Assembly (NCBI GenBank): GCA_964531645.1
Contig: CAZHEF010000008.1
Span: forward strand, 3,038-67,037
Source of the DNA: JBBIMS01 sp964531645
Lineage (GTDB): Bacteria > Acidobacteriota > Aminicenantia > JBFLYD01 > JBBIMS01
Reading direction: 5' to 3'
Length of the DNA: 64,000 nucleotides
The translations under genes were made by a program, and so were the position numbers. The notes beneath the pieces are model-generated. The model was not told where the DNA came from. It saw nothing but the letters and a program-made list of their open reading frames with translations, and searched no databases. This document shows, in pieces, positions 8,221 through 17,211 of this stretch (its first letter is position 1; each line of letters begins with the position of its first letter).

Positions 8221-9393
8221 ATGAAAGCAGATTTCAGTTTTCTTCAAAAAAATTTCACGGTTGATTCCTATGTGAATAGAGGAGTTACATTTGTAAGGGG
8301 AGAGAGGTGTTATTTAATTGACAATAATGGGGAGTATTATCTTGATTTAATGACAAATTACGGAGTTAATATTTTTGGGCATAATCATCCTTACATAATT
8401 GGGCAAATAAAGAAACAACTGAGCAAAATTATCACTCTACATTGCAGTTTTTTCAATGATGTCAGAGCCCTTTCAGCGAAAAAAGTTGTTGAAAGATGTG
8501 GGAAAGGACTGAGCAAAGTTTATTTTTCCAATTCAGGCGCTGAAGCCATTGAATCAGCTTTAAAATTCGCAGTTCTTGCGACAGGAAAGAAGAAATTTCT
8601 CTCCTGTTATGGAAGTTATCATGGGAAAACCCTCGGAGCGCTCTCCGCAACTTATAATCAAAAATACAGAACTCCCTTTGAGCCATTGCTCTGGGAATTT
8701 TCATTTATCCCATACAATGACCTTGAAGCTCTCAAAAATTTAATAGATGAAACATTTTCTGCATTTATTGTTGAACCTATTCAGGGAGAAAGCGGAGTAA
8801 ATATTCCCAATGATGGTTATTTAAAAGAAGCAAAGAGGATTTGTGAACAAAGAGAGGTTCTTATGATTGTTGATGAGATTCAAACAGGTCTTGGAAGAAC
8901 TGGCTCCTTTCTTGCATCTGAGAACGAGATTGATAGCTACGATGTAATATGTTTTGGGAAGGGGCTGGCAGGGGGTCTTCCTGTCGGGATAACTCTTGTT
9001 TCCGACAAAATTTCTGAAAAAATCCCTAAATCTATTCATTCTTCAACCTTTGGAGGAAGCCCTTTAGTTTGTTCAGGAATAAATGCAACTCTTGATTTGT
9101 TAGACAATGAAATGTTAGAAGAGATTAGAGAGAAAGGTAATTATTTTATTAGAAAACTTAAAGAGATAAAATCTGACTTTATACTGGAAATTAGAGGAAA
9201 AGGTTTGATGCTTGGAATTGAGTTTAGAGAGAAGAGAGATTTAGTGCTAAAGGCTCTTCAGAGAAGGAAAATCCTTGCAATTCCAGCAGGAGAAAATGTA
9301 GTTCGTTTTTTACCTCCCTACATAATAAAGAAGGATCAAATTGATGAGGCAGTGGATGTTTTATCAGATATTCTAAGATCTGGAGCATTTTAA
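8221..9393 (+). CDS. lysJ: [LysW]-lysine/ornithine aminotransferase
   Basis: A 390-residue class III PLP aminotransferase of the ArgD/LysJ family. It converts the LysW-bound semialdehyde to LysW-lysine (or LysW-ornithine) using glutamate. Landmarks are SNSGAEAIESALKFA near residue 101, SCYGSYHGKT, the IVEPIQGESGVN stretch, VDEIQTGLGRTG (PLP-ring Asp) and the Schiff-base lysine in CFGKGLAGGLP near residue 247. It is intact and lies 11 bases after lysZ and 11 bases before the terminal amidohydrolase gene, so it is in the same transcript. The product must still be cut from LysW. The usual LysK hydrolase is not encoded here. Confidence 0.93.
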   Translation: MKADFSFLQKNFTVDSYVNRGVTFVRGERCYLIDNNGEYYLDLMTNYGVNIFGHNHPYIIGQIKKQLSKIITLHCSFFNDVRALSAKKVVERCGKGLSKVYFSNSGAEAIESALKFAVLATGKKKFLSCYGSYHGKTLGALSATYNQKYRTPFEPLLWEFSFIPYNDLEALKNLIDETFSAFIVEPIQGESGVNIPNDGYLKEAKRICEQREVLMIVDEIQTGLGRTGSFLASENEIDSYDVICFGKGLAGGLPVGITLVSDKISEKIPKSIHSSTFGGSPLVCSGINATLDLLDNEMLEEIREKGNYFIRKLKEIKSDFILEIRGKGLMLGIEFREKRDLVLKALQRRKILAIPAGENVVRFLPPYIIKKDQIDEAVDVLSDILRSGAF

Positions 9394-9404
9394 GGACGGT
9401 TGTT

Positions 9405-10070
9405 ATGTGCAGGTTTCTAATGGTTAAATCGAAAAATCCAGTAAAAATTGAGGGTATGCTTGAAGAATTTGCTGAAGCCTGTCAGAAGAGCAGAACTCCT
9501 GATGGAGACTGGCAGGGTGATGGTTGGGGCATTTCCTATCTTGGCAAGGAGAACGAATGGCTTGCCAAAAAATCTATTAATCCAATCTGGGAAGAAAAGG
9601 ATGTATTTAAATTAATTCCTGAAAGCAGATTTTTCCTCATCCATGCCCGTAGCTCTTCTTTTCATAATCAGAAGAACAATATTGAATACAATCAGCCATT
9701 TATATCAGGAAAATATTCTTTTGTCTTCAATGGATTTATAAGAGGAGTTTCATTACCTTTCAAGATAAAAGGAGAAATAGGGTCACAAAAAATATGGAAC
9801 CTTTTGCGGGAACTCCTTAAAAAAGAAACACCACAAAAATCTTTGCTCTTGTTAAAAGATATTATATTAAAAAATTCAAAAACTGTTCATGCTTTTAACA
9901 TAGGGCTCTGTGATAGAAGCAACATCTACGCCCTTTGCTACTTTGAATCCAATCCTGATTATTATTCTCTTTTTGCTTCAAAAGGCTCTTCAACCTTCAT
10001 CATTTCTTCTGAAAAAATTTACGGATATGAATTTAGAAATCTGTCTCCAAGAGAATTGGCGATCTTCTGA
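9405..10070 (+). CDS. Class II glutamine-amidotransferase-fold protein (EgtC/YafJ-like), last gene of the lysW operon
   Basis: A 221-residue stand-alone Ntn hydrolase of the EgtC/YafJ type. The nucleophile is Cys2 (MCRFL start), exposed after Met removal. GDGWGI is at 38-43, the alpha-carboxylate-binding Arg82 is in HAR, and the oxyanion pair Asn109-Gly110 is in VFNG. Where YafJ has GETDSE and GlmS SETDTE, this protein has GEIGSQ (residues 123-128). The Asp that binds the alpha-amino group of free glutamine is therefore Gly126. Known family members cut gamma-glutamyl amides; EgtC removes gamma-Glu from an intermediate. It is 11 bases after lysJ, in an operon whose carrier ends in Gln and which lacks LysK. 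I infer action on the LysW C-terminus. A generic glutaminase or unrelated amidohydrolase remains possible. Confidence 0.8.
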   Translation: MCRFLMVKSKNPVKIEGMLEEFAEACQKSRTPDGDWQGDGWGISYLGKENEWLAKKSINPIWEEKDVFKLIPESRFFLIHARSSSFHNQKNNIEYNQPFISGKYSFVFNGFIRGVSLPFKIKGEIGSQKIWNLLRELLKKETPQKSLLLLKDIILKNSKTVHAFNIGLCDRSNIYALCYFESNPDYYSLFASKGSSTFIISSEKIYGYEFRNLSPRELAIF

Positions 10071-10162
10071 ATTCAGGACAGAAACTTATAGAATTAATTA
10101 AGGATTTTTTTTGTGAGCTGCTTGAGGTTTAAGAGAAAATACTCCTTTTATTGAAGGAAAGA

Positions 10163-12403
10163 TTAGTTAATTGAAAATCCTTTTATACTCCAGTAAAAAG
10201 TAGAATATTTCTGGTTTATCACCCTTTTATTTTTAATCTTTAAATCAAGGAGATATAGTTTTTTACCCTTATAGTCAAAGAATGGAGGATTTTCGTAGGA
10301 AGCAGAGCCTCTCATGGACGTTCCATTAAGAAAGGGTATATCAAAGATTTGGAGAGATATATCAAAGTAGTCTTCCGAGTGGAAACTGAAAATAATCTTT
10401 TCTAGTCTTTCCTTTGTCAGGAAAGGAATATAATATCTGTCATCCTTGAATACGAAAAATTCTTTGTTATTGAAATGAATATTTCTACTCAGAGAAAAGA
10501 AGATTCCTTTTTCAGAGCCTATCGGTATCTCCTGGGTTCTAATATATCTAATTCGGGGGAAAAGAACGATGGTAAAAATGAAAAAGACAGAAAAACCAAT
10601 TGTCAGAATCCCTTCCAACTTCCTCAAATCCTTCAATTTTTTGTAAAATATCAACAGAAGAATCAAGAAGAGAAGCCAGAAATAGTTGGGTATGTAACCA
10701 GTGTTTGGAATCTTTATGAAGGATGGGAGAAAGGATGGAAGATTTAAATAAAGGTTGCTCAAATATAAAAATAAATCTCCCGCTCTCTGAGCAATTCCTT
10801 TTGTTGTGGGCTGATAAAGAAATTGAGGGTATTTTAAGAGAAAGAATTCGAAAAAGAGGGTGAGGGAAAAGGAAAGGGTAAAAAATGTTCTTAGAAGATT
10901 CTCTTTGTTTTCCTTTAGAAAATAAGCGAGAGAAATTGGAAATATCCAGGAGATTGCCATAAGAGGTCTTGCAAAGGGAGAATACCCTCCCCTTGTTAAG
11001 TTCCAGGCATATAGGAGAACATAGGGAAGGGAGATTGAGCCGAGAATGAATAATAATTTTCTGTTTTTCTTTCCCATTTCAAAAAGACCAGAAAAGGAGA
11101 ATAGAAGAAATGGAGCATAGGGTAAGAGACCATCCCTCTGGTCAAGGAAGTAATCAAGTAAGGATTCGAGAAAATAAAGGGGTTCAAATCCTTTGAAAAA
11201 TGCTGAGACACCTGAGAGGGTGCTGACCTCTCTTCTTATTGAAAAGGGTGAGAGAACACCGAATGAACTCCAGACATAAAAAATTAAAAGTGCAAAAATT
11301 AAAAGAATTGGAATTGTGAAAGTTGGAAGCTCTTTGAAAGAATTCTTCTTTTTGAAAACACTGTATAAATAAAATAAAAATATTAATGCTAAAATTGGAT
11401 AATACTTTTGATTCAAAAATAAAACAAAACCAAAAATGACACCATCAAAAATACCCCTTATCCCTTTGATTTTTCCCTCAATAATCTCATTTATAATGAA
11501 AATTCCAACAAAAGCACAAAGAGTTTCTGTATAGAGATGGAAAGAATGAAATAAAAAAGGTGGTAAAAGGAGAGAAATAAAATAAATGGAAATGTAAATC
11601 TTCTTTTCAAATCCCTCCCTTTTAAGAAATCTAAGAATCTGGAAAGAAAATAGTATTCCTGAGATGGAAAGAAATACCCTCAATAAAAAAACATTCCATG
11701 GAGGAGGTATAATTTTTGTAATAGGGAAAAGAGGAGCTAAAATTAAAGAAATTCCAGGAAGATGGAAGGAAAACCATCCTCTATTCCTCCCTTCGTGACA
11801 ATGGGGTATTATTACCGTCGGGTTTACATATTTGTAGTCCATCGCAGAGTAATTGTTTTTTAGTTCAAAATCTCCATCCTTAAAAATGCTTGCTGAGATA
11901 GTATAATAGTGGGGTTCATCCCCTGAGAGGTAAGGACTTCTTATAGTAAAGATAAAGATCAAAATAATGAGAATAACCAGTGAAATCAAAAGAAGGTGGT
12001 TTTTATCCAGATTTAAAAAGAAATTAACAATTGACTGTAAAAGTTTTTTCTGATTTTTAAACAAAATATAAGCCTCAAAAATTATAAATAAAACCGCAAG
12101 ATTTAATAGTCTTCCCTTAAAATCATCCTTTGTTATATAGAGAAAAAGCATGGGAATTATGAAAAAGAAGAGAGAAAGGGGAAGAGAGTAATTTAAAATT
12201 GATTTTAAAAAAAGATATCTTGAGGAGAGAAAAAAAAGAAAAAAGAATAAAAAGGAAAGAATTATAAATGCTGGTAAAAGGGGGTGAAATCTTTTGTAGT
12301 AGTTTATTTTTTCGAGATTGACTAAAGTTGCGAGAAAAAGGGAGGAGGAAAGCGAAGTTATAAAAATATAGAAATAAAACTTGATGTTTTCTCTAAATTT
12401 CAT
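10163..12403 (-). CDS. Large polytopic membrane protein, putative ArnT/PMT-type glycosyltransferase
   Basis: A 746-residue inner-membrane protein with roughly 14 hydrophobic segments followed by a soluble C-terminal ~110 residues. After the fifth or sixth segment it has GDEPHYYTISASIFKDGDF, the acidic first-loop motif of GT-C glycosyltransferases that use polyprenyl-phosphate sugars (PMT/ArnT-like; the catalytic acidic pair would be D-E). It probably transfers a sugar to protein or lipid on the periplasmic side. The start at 12403 overlaps nothing essential but follows a decayed nucleotidyltransferase fragment closely. It converges with the lysine operon. The specific acceptor is unknown. Confidence 0.6.
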   Translation of the reverse strand: MKFRENIKFYFYIFITSLSSSLFLATLVNLEKINYYKRFHPLLPAFIILSFLFFFLFFLSSRYLFLKSILNYSLPLSLFFFIIPMLFLYITKDDFKGRLLNLAVLFIIFEAYILFKNQKKLLQSIVNFFLNLDKNHLLLISLVILIILIFIFTIRSPYLSGDEPHYYTISASIFKDGDFELKNNYSAMDYKYVNPTVIIPHCHEGRNRGWFSFHLPGISLILAPLFPITKIIPPPWNVFLLRVFLSISGILFSFQILRFLKREGFEKKIYISIYFISLLLPPFLFHSFHLYTETLCAFVGIFIINEIIEGKIKGIRGIFDGVIFGFVLFLNQKYYPILALIFLFYLYSVFKKKNSFKELPTFTIPILLIFALLIFYVWSSFGVLSPFSIRREVSTLSGVSAFFKGFEPLYFLESLLDYFLDQRDGLLPYAPFLLFSFSGLFEMGKKNRKLLFILGSISLPYVLLYAWNLTRGGYSPFARPLMAISWIFPISLAYFLKENKENLLRTFFTLSFSLTLFFEFFLLKYPQFLYQPTTKGIAQRAGDLFLYLSNLYLNLPSFLPSFIKIPNTGYIPNYFWLLFLILLLIFYKKLKDLRKLEGILTIGFSVFFIFTIVLFPRIRYIRTQEIPIGSEKGIFFSLSRNIHFNNKEFFVFKDDRYYIPFLTKERLEKIIFSFHSEDYFDISLQIFDIPFLNGTSMRGSASYENPPFFDYKGKKLYLLDLKIKNKRVINQKYSTFYWSIKGFSIN

Positions 12404-12410
12404 TGCATTT

Positions 12411-12557
12411 TTATTCTTTTGATTTTTTTGAAAATGTCTTTAAATCCTGAGGGGGTGCGGGATATCCATAGAACATAGCAACTCCTTTATCTACAATGAG
12501 ACAATCTATTTTCTTTTTTCCAAAAATTTCAATTAATTTTAACAGTAAATCTTTCAT
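12411..12557 (-). pseudogene. Truncated nucleotidyltransferase (MNT-like) remnant
   Basis: A 48-codon frame. Its middle, LIVDKGVAMFYGYPAPPQDL, looks like the N-terminal strand and loop of the small nucleotidyltransferases that read roughly LLIGGYAVNFYGYPRxTxDID. The Asp pair and the rest of the domain are missing. It overlaps the preceding small gene by 29 bases, the arrangement of a two-gene antitoxin/toxin-like module. I read it as what is left of such a pair. The resemblance is from memory of family patterns and is moderate only. Confidence 0.45.
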
Positions 12558-12792
12558 TTTTATTCCACAATATTATATCCCAACCATCTAGGAAGGTTTT
12601 CATTCGCCCATTTAGGCAATCTTTTATTTTGTTAAACACTCTATACGGTGCATCATTTATGACAGGGAGTTTTATAAATACGAACCCGAGTTCAATCCTT
12701 TCTTCAGTATTCCGCTGGAGCCCATCCATAAAGTCAAGATTTTCCTGTTCATCTTCCTTTAATCTTCCTATATGATATATTAACTTTTTCAT
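12529..12792 (-). CDS. Small hypothetical protein, partner of the truncated nucleotidyltransferase
   Basis: An 87-residue polar protein. Its segment NTEERIELGFVFIKLPV resembles the T-P-E-E-R-L-xx-L motif of small proteins encoded upstream of MNT-type nucleotidyltransferases (AbiEii-like or DUF-type pairs). The C-terminal ~25 residues look out of place and may have been acquired by frameshift. It lies between ftsK (44 bases upstream) and the truncated nucleotidyltransferase. Function is unknown and it may no longer be active. Confidence 0.4.
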   Translation of the reverse strand: MKKLIYHIGRLKEDEQENLDFMDGLQRNTEERIELGFVFIKLPVINDAPYRVFNKIKDCLNGRMKTFLDGWDIILWNKNERFTVKIN

Positions 12793-12836
12793 TTCAATCT
12801 CCCATTTCTATCAAAAGTCAAAAATCTAAGGCATCT

Positions 12837-15014
12837 TCATTGCCATCTCTTCCTTCTTTGAAGATACTCCGTCCCCACCAGAACTTCCCTTGGCTTTTGA
12901 CCTTCAGTAGGTCCAATAATCCCCTCAGCTTCCATCATGTCAATAAGTCTGTTAGCTCGGGGGAAGCCGATTTTCATTTTTGTTTGAAGAAATGAAGCGG
13001 AAGCCTTTTTATGCATAATAACAAGTTCTACAGCCTGCCACCACAAATCATCTTTTATCTCTTCTCCCTCCTCTTCAATTTCAAAAGGTTCTTCTCTTAT
13101 CTCTTCCCTTAAGATTGAAGTATCATATCTTGGTTTCCCCTGTTCTTTTAAAAATTTAACAATTCTTGCAATTTCGGTTTCAGATATATATGCCCCATGA
13201 ATCCTTATCAATTGTGAAGAATTTGGAGGCATAAATAGCATATCTCCATTTCCAAGAAGTTTTTCCGCTCCAATACTATCAATAATAACCCTTGAGTCCA
13301 CCTTTGTTGGAACCCTTAGAGCAATCCTGCAAGGAAGGTTGTTCTTTATTGTTCCTGTAAGTATATCTATTGATGGTCTCTGGGTTGAAATTATTAAATG
13401 AATTCCTACTGCTCTCGCCATCTGGGATAAAGAGGTTATGCAATTTTCCACTTCAAGGGCTTGATTCCCTTTCCCAACCATCAAATCTGCAAGCTCATCT
13501 ATTACAATTACAATATAAGGGAGGGGTTTTAAACCTTCTGTAGCTTCTTCACTATTTCTTTCCTGAATTATTTGATTAACTTTCATGTTGAACTGCTCTA
13601 TATTTTTAGCCTGCAATTCTGAAAGTTTTCTATTTCTTTCCTTCATTTCCCTGACAGCCCATTTTAAAGCATTCATTGCCGTTCTTGGCTCAACAATTAC
13701 AGGTGTTAGAAGGTATGGAATATCATTGTAAGTTGGAAATTCAACCCTTTTAGGATCAATTAAAATTAATTTGAGCTCATCTGGAGAGGCTTTATAGAAA
13801 AGACTTGTTATTATACAATTCAAGCACACGCTTTTTCCTGAGCCTGTTGCTCCTGCAATTAAGAGATGGGGCATTATTGAAAGGTCTGATATAAACCTTT
13901 CACCTCTAACCATTTTTCCAAGGGCAATTGTAAGTTTTGATGGAGATTTCAGAAATTCTTCCGATTCGATTATATCTCGGAGATAAATCCTTTCTCTCTT
14001 ATCATTCGGAACCTCTATTCCTAGTGATGCCTTTGCAGGAATTCTCTCAATCATAATTGATTCAGCCTTCAATGCAAGGGACAGGTCATCAGAAAGGGAG
14101 AGAATCTGAGAAATCTTTATCCCGGGTTCAGGTCTGAATTCAAAAGTTGTAATTACAGGCCCTGGATGGAATTCAACCACTGAGCCTTCAATGTTAAACT
14201 CCCTGAGCTTCTCCTCAATCTTTTTCATTTTTTCATTTAACTCTTTTTTGTTTATTTCCTCAGAGGCCGGAGCTTTATCAAGAAGAGTAACAGGAGGCTG
14301 AGTAAATACTGCTTCTCTGTATTCAGGGAAAAGGGATGGAGCTTCGGGAGGTGTAGGAGGAACTCTCCCTCTTTTTTCTGCCTTGATTTCCCTCTCAATC
14401 TCCTTCTTTTCTTTTATTTCTTTTTTTCTTGATATAATGCGGGATATTGTCGATGTAATGAATTGGACAAAAAATATAATGTTTTTATAGGTTCTTTTTA
14501 TCGTTATTCCTGAAAAAAGTGAAAATGAAACTATTGAAAGAATTGCGAAAATTAATACAGAACCAACATTTCCAGAAACTTTTCTCAGTAATTCTGAAAT
14601 GAGCTTCCCTAAAAACCCTCCTGTAGAAATGGAAATCCCCTTTATTTGAATTTCAGAATCTACAAACTGGAGAAGGGAGGAAAAGCTTAAAACAAAAAGA
14701 GAAAAGCCCAAAAATTTTCTTACATAAGATTCGACTTTACTTCTCAGAAGGTCTATTCCTATGAGAAAAAGAGCAAGGACGATAAAAAAAGATGAAATTC
14801 CCAAAATCTGGAATAGAAAATCAGAGAAATAAGCACCTACAATTCCTATAAGATTGTTTATCTTTGGTGTGTCGGTTTGAGTGAAAAATGACGGATCAAG
14901 GGGGTCATAGGAGAGGAGACTTAAAAGAATTATTATTGAAAAACCAATAAAAATAACAGCTCCAACTCCCTCCCAAAGGGAGGACGGTTCTGAACGAACA
15001 CTTATTTTCCACAT
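12837..15014 (-). CDS. ftsK: DNA translocase FtsK/SpoIIIE
   Basis: A 725-residue septal DNA pump that clears chromosome termini during division and activates XerCD recombination. Four hydrophobic segments fill residues ~18-180, followed by a charged Glu/Lys linker (~190-225), the alpha domain and the RecA-like motor: Walker A GATGSGKSVC near residue 388 and Walker B LILIDPKR near residue 413. The C-terminal winged-helix gamma domain is present (DDLWWQAVELVI...FPRANRLIDMMEAEGIIGP). The short linker gives a SpoIIIE/compact FtsK length. The gene is intact and leads the minus-strand group ending at 10163. Confidence 0.95.
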   Translation of the reverse strand: MWKISVRSEPSSLWEGVGAVIFIGFSIIILLSLLSYDPLDPSFFTQTDTPKINNLIGIVGAYFSDFLFQILGISSFFIVLALFLIGIDLLRSKVESYVRKFLGFSLFVLSFSSLLQFVDSEIQIKGISISTGGFLGKLISELLRKVSGNVGSVLIFAILSIVSFSLFSGITIKRTYKNIIFFVQFITSTISRIISRKKEIKEKKEIEREIKAEKRGRVPPTPPEAPSLFPEYREAVFTQPPVTLLDKAPASEEINKKELNEKMKKIEEKLREFNIEGSVVEFHPGPVITTFEFRPEPGIKISQILSLSDDLSLALKAESIMIERIPAKASLGIEVPNDKRERIYLRDIIESEEFLKSPSKLTIALGKMVRGERFISDLSIMPHLLIAGATGSGKSVCLNCIITSLFYKASPDELKLILIDPKRVEFPTYNDIPYLLTPVIVEPRTAMNALKWAVREMKERNRKLSELQAKNIEQFNMKVNQIIQERNSEEATEGLKPLPYIVIVIDELADLMVGKGNQALEVENCITSLSQMARAVGIHLIISTQRPSIDILTGTIKNNLPCRIALRVPTKVDSRVIIDSIGAEKLLGNGDMLFMPPNSSQLIRIHGAYISETEIARIVKFLKEQGKPRYDTSILREEIREEPFEIEEEGEEIKDDLWWQAVELVIMHKKASASFLQTKMKIGFPRANRLIDMMEAEGIIGPTEGQKPREVLVGTEYLQRRKRWQ

Positions 15015-15059
15015 AGCCTTTTAAAAATATAAAGCTTTGAACAATTTTTGTCAATTAGG

Positions 15060-15100
15060 AAAGGCTAAGGGCTCTCAGCTAACAGCTCATGGCTATATTC
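15060..15100. repeat. Dispersed intergenic repeat, copy 1
   Basis: The 221-base gap between ftsK and the 15236 gene contains a string of imperfect AGCT-centred words around 15065-15095. The word AGCTAACAGCT at 15077-15087 recurs exactly at 50753-50763. The rest of the gap holds no gene I can support. Confidence 0.45.
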
Positions 15101-15235
15101 AAAAACCGTAAGATAAAAAGACCTTAGTCAGGAGCTTTTCTGTAGAACCATTGAAAGGCTGGCTTCAGAAGGAATGTGATATTTGTCATTTTAATCCATG
15201 AATAAGGAATTTAAAATAAAAACAGGGAGGAAAGA

Positions 15236-16846
15236 ATGAAAAAGAAGATAATATTAGCTTCAATATTCCTTTTTGTAGTGAGTTTAAACCTACATTCAAG
15301 GCTTAAATTCATCGGACCGAACCCCTATTTTTCCTTCACCCATTTCCCTCAGGATTCAAGGTTTTTCTATCTGAGCTCTTCTATTTTCTTTTTATCCTAT
15401 AGAAACCCTGGATGGATGGGGAATCTTGACGATCCATTTCGCTCACCCAGCGCCCTTTATATCAACACAGAAGAATCTGTAGAAGAGAACTTTGAGGGGA
15501 CAAGGGCTAAAGCAAGTTTCAGGGGGACATGGTTCAATACTGAGCTAATATCCGCTCCCTATGTCTATGACTTCAAAGGTTTAAGGATAATTCCACTGGC
15601 GGGGGGTCAGTTTGATTCCTTTTCCCTTGAAGCGAAAGGTAATGCCATTGCCCACTCTTACGATGGAAATTACTGGCTTGTTCCTTTCTCCTCAAAAGTG
15701 GCTCAGAAAAACTATAGTGGAAATTTAGGACTCCTCCTTTCCACTTCAATAAAAGAATTTCCCATGGGCTTAATTTTCAACTATTCAAGGATGGAAGAGG
15801 GGAGCTCTTCTGGTTTCATTAAGTATTCTCAAGATGGAAGAGAAATAAAAATGAATCGCTACACATGGGGGTGGTCTGCAACCTCAGGATGTCAGAAAAT
15901 ATTTGGTACATCAACAAACATTGATGCATTCTGGCAGGACAGTTTCACAGACTCAAAAAGAGACCAGCTGGATTTTGTTTTTGGTATGGACATAAAAGAC
16001 CATAAATTGGGATTTAGATACAGAAATATAAATGTTTATGGAGAATACTACAGCTACTCAAGAACCCTTGACAAATACCTGCCTTCAGATACTGCTGAAA
16101 AAATTACAGCCCATGTGTTCAGGCCTTATGCAGTATTTTCCATAAAAGATTTCGGTAGTACAAAAATAAACGGTGTTTCTGTTTTTGAAATTGATTTGTT
16201 GAAGAAAAGACCGGTAAGCAAAAGAGGTAAAGAGTTTTTAAACTCCTACAATGAGAGAAAGCTAACAGGCGAATTTCTTCCCTTTGCCCATTTTGACCTG
16301 GAAAGAGGATTTTTAAGATTCGGATCGGGTTTCTCCTTTGGCTACAAATGGTATGACTATACTGATATCTGGGGAAGGCAGAAAGTTTATCAACAGAGCA
16401 CCGCATATTTTGATTGGGAAAGTAGCTGGGAACATTCGAGCTATGGAAATGAGATATCCTTAATTAGCTTTTCAGATCTTAATATCGAGCTTCTTTTAGA
16501 AAGGAAATTCAATTCAACCCTGAGACTTGAAATATTTAGAATGCTAACCTACTACAGGACAAAAAGATTTTATGGAAAAAACATTTATGATGGTGAAAGC
16601 TACAACTTCTTCCAGACCGCTGAAAGAAAAAACACATTGAAGGAAGACTGGCTTGGCGGGACAATCGGAGTTCTTTTTGGTCAGAAAATCTCTATTGGAA
16701 TATTTATGGATATTCCTGTTTTTTACAAGAAAAGTGTCTCAACAGAAGTAAAGGGTAAAACATCGGAATTTTTTGAGGGATTCAGAGATTTCCAGCCACA
16801 GGTAAGAGAACCCTTAAAATTCTGGATAATGCTAATCTTAAAGTAA
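15236..16846 (+). CDS. Hypothetical secreted, probably outer-membrane beta-barrel protein
   Basis: A 536-residue protein with a clear Sec signal peptide (residues 1-~22, KKK followed by a hydrophobic run). The mature part is rich in aromatic residues and alternates short amphipathic strands with polar turns (for example FWQDSFTDSKRDQLDFVFGM and LGFRYRNINVYGEYYSYSR). It ends in a hydrophobic KFWIMLILK strand, as many outer-membrane barrels end with an aromatic/hydrophobic strand. I do not recognise the family. It is preceded by GGGAGGAAAGA, a good ribosome site, and stands alone between repeat-bearing gaps. Transporter or porin-like roles are possible but unproven. Confidence 0.6.
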   Translation: MKKKIILASIFLFVVSLNLHSRLKFIGPNPYFSFTHFPQDSRFFYLSSSIFFLSYRNPGWMGNLDDPFRSPSALYINTEESVEENFEGTRAKASFRGTWFNTELISAPYVYDFKGLRIIPLAGGQFDSFSLEAKGNAIAHSYDGNYWLVPFSSKVAQKNYSGNLGLLLSTSIKEFPMGLIFNYSRMEEGSSSGFIKYSQDGREIKMNRYTWGWSATSGCQKIFGTSTNIDAFWQDSFTDSKRDQLDFVFGMDIKDHKLGFRYRNINVYGEYYSYSRTLDKYLPSDTAEKITAHVFRPYAVFSIKDFGSTKINGVSVFEIDLLKKRPVSKRGKEFLNSYNERKLTGEFLPFAHFDLERGFLRFGSGFSFGYKWYDYTDIWGRQKVYQQSTAYFDWESSWEHSSYGNEISLISFSDLNIELLLERKFNSTLRLEIFRMLTYYRTKRFYGKNIYDGESYNFFQTAERKNTLKEDWLGGTIGVLFGQKISIGIFMDIPVFYKKSVSTEVKGKTSEFFEGFRDFQPQVREPLKFWIMLILK

Positions 16847-16989
16847 AACCTTGAGAATTTCTATATAGCCTTTAGTTTACTGCTAAAAGTAGCACGGGAA
16901 AAGAAATAAATGAGCGGGGAAATAAGTTAGTTTTTCCAAAAAATCAAATTAATAAAATTCTTTCTTCTGCTCCCTTAGGTAAGAGGGAA

Positions 16990-17165
16990 AAAAGAAAATT
17001 GGCGAGGTGGGCTAAAAAGGCTGTAGGCTGTTGGTGAGATTTGTTTAGAATTTTCAGGATTATTTAACTTGAAGCTTGTAGCATGTAGCTTGTGACTATT
17101 TACATTTAACCTGTAGCTTGAAGCCTGAGACTATATATATACAGCCCTCAGCTTGAAGCTAAAAA
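16990..17165. repeat. Dispersed intergenic repeat, copy 2, in a 365-base gap
   Basis: The gap 16847-17211 holds no gene. From about 17000 to 17163 it consists of tandem imperfect units built on GCTTGTAGC / GCTTGAAGC / GCTGTAGGCTG words (for example at 17071-17095 and 17110-17130, then CAGCTTGAAGCT near 17150). They resemble copies at 15.07, 50.73, 59.95 and 61.96 kb. Each unit is weakly self-complementary (AGCT cores). A short promoter-like TTGTCC ... TTAAAT lies just before the 17212 start. Confidence 0.5.
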
Positions 17166-17211
17166 ACTTTTTAATTTGTCCTTTCAAAATTAATATGTTA
17201 AATTTTAAAGT

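Noticed and set aside
10071..10162. Terminator between the lysine operon and the convergent membrane gene
   Set aside because: There is a T-rich stretch (10108-10116) but no convincing stem before it.
12529..12792. Intact toxin-antitoxin pair next to ftsK
   Set aside because: The partner nucleotidyltransferase is cut to 48 codons without its catalytic Asp pair, so the module cannot work.
16860..17211. SAM or cobalamin riboswitch before the methyltransferase/MTHFR gene
   Set aside because: The leader is filled by AGCT-word repeats, and I cannot find the conserved loops of either riboswitch class.
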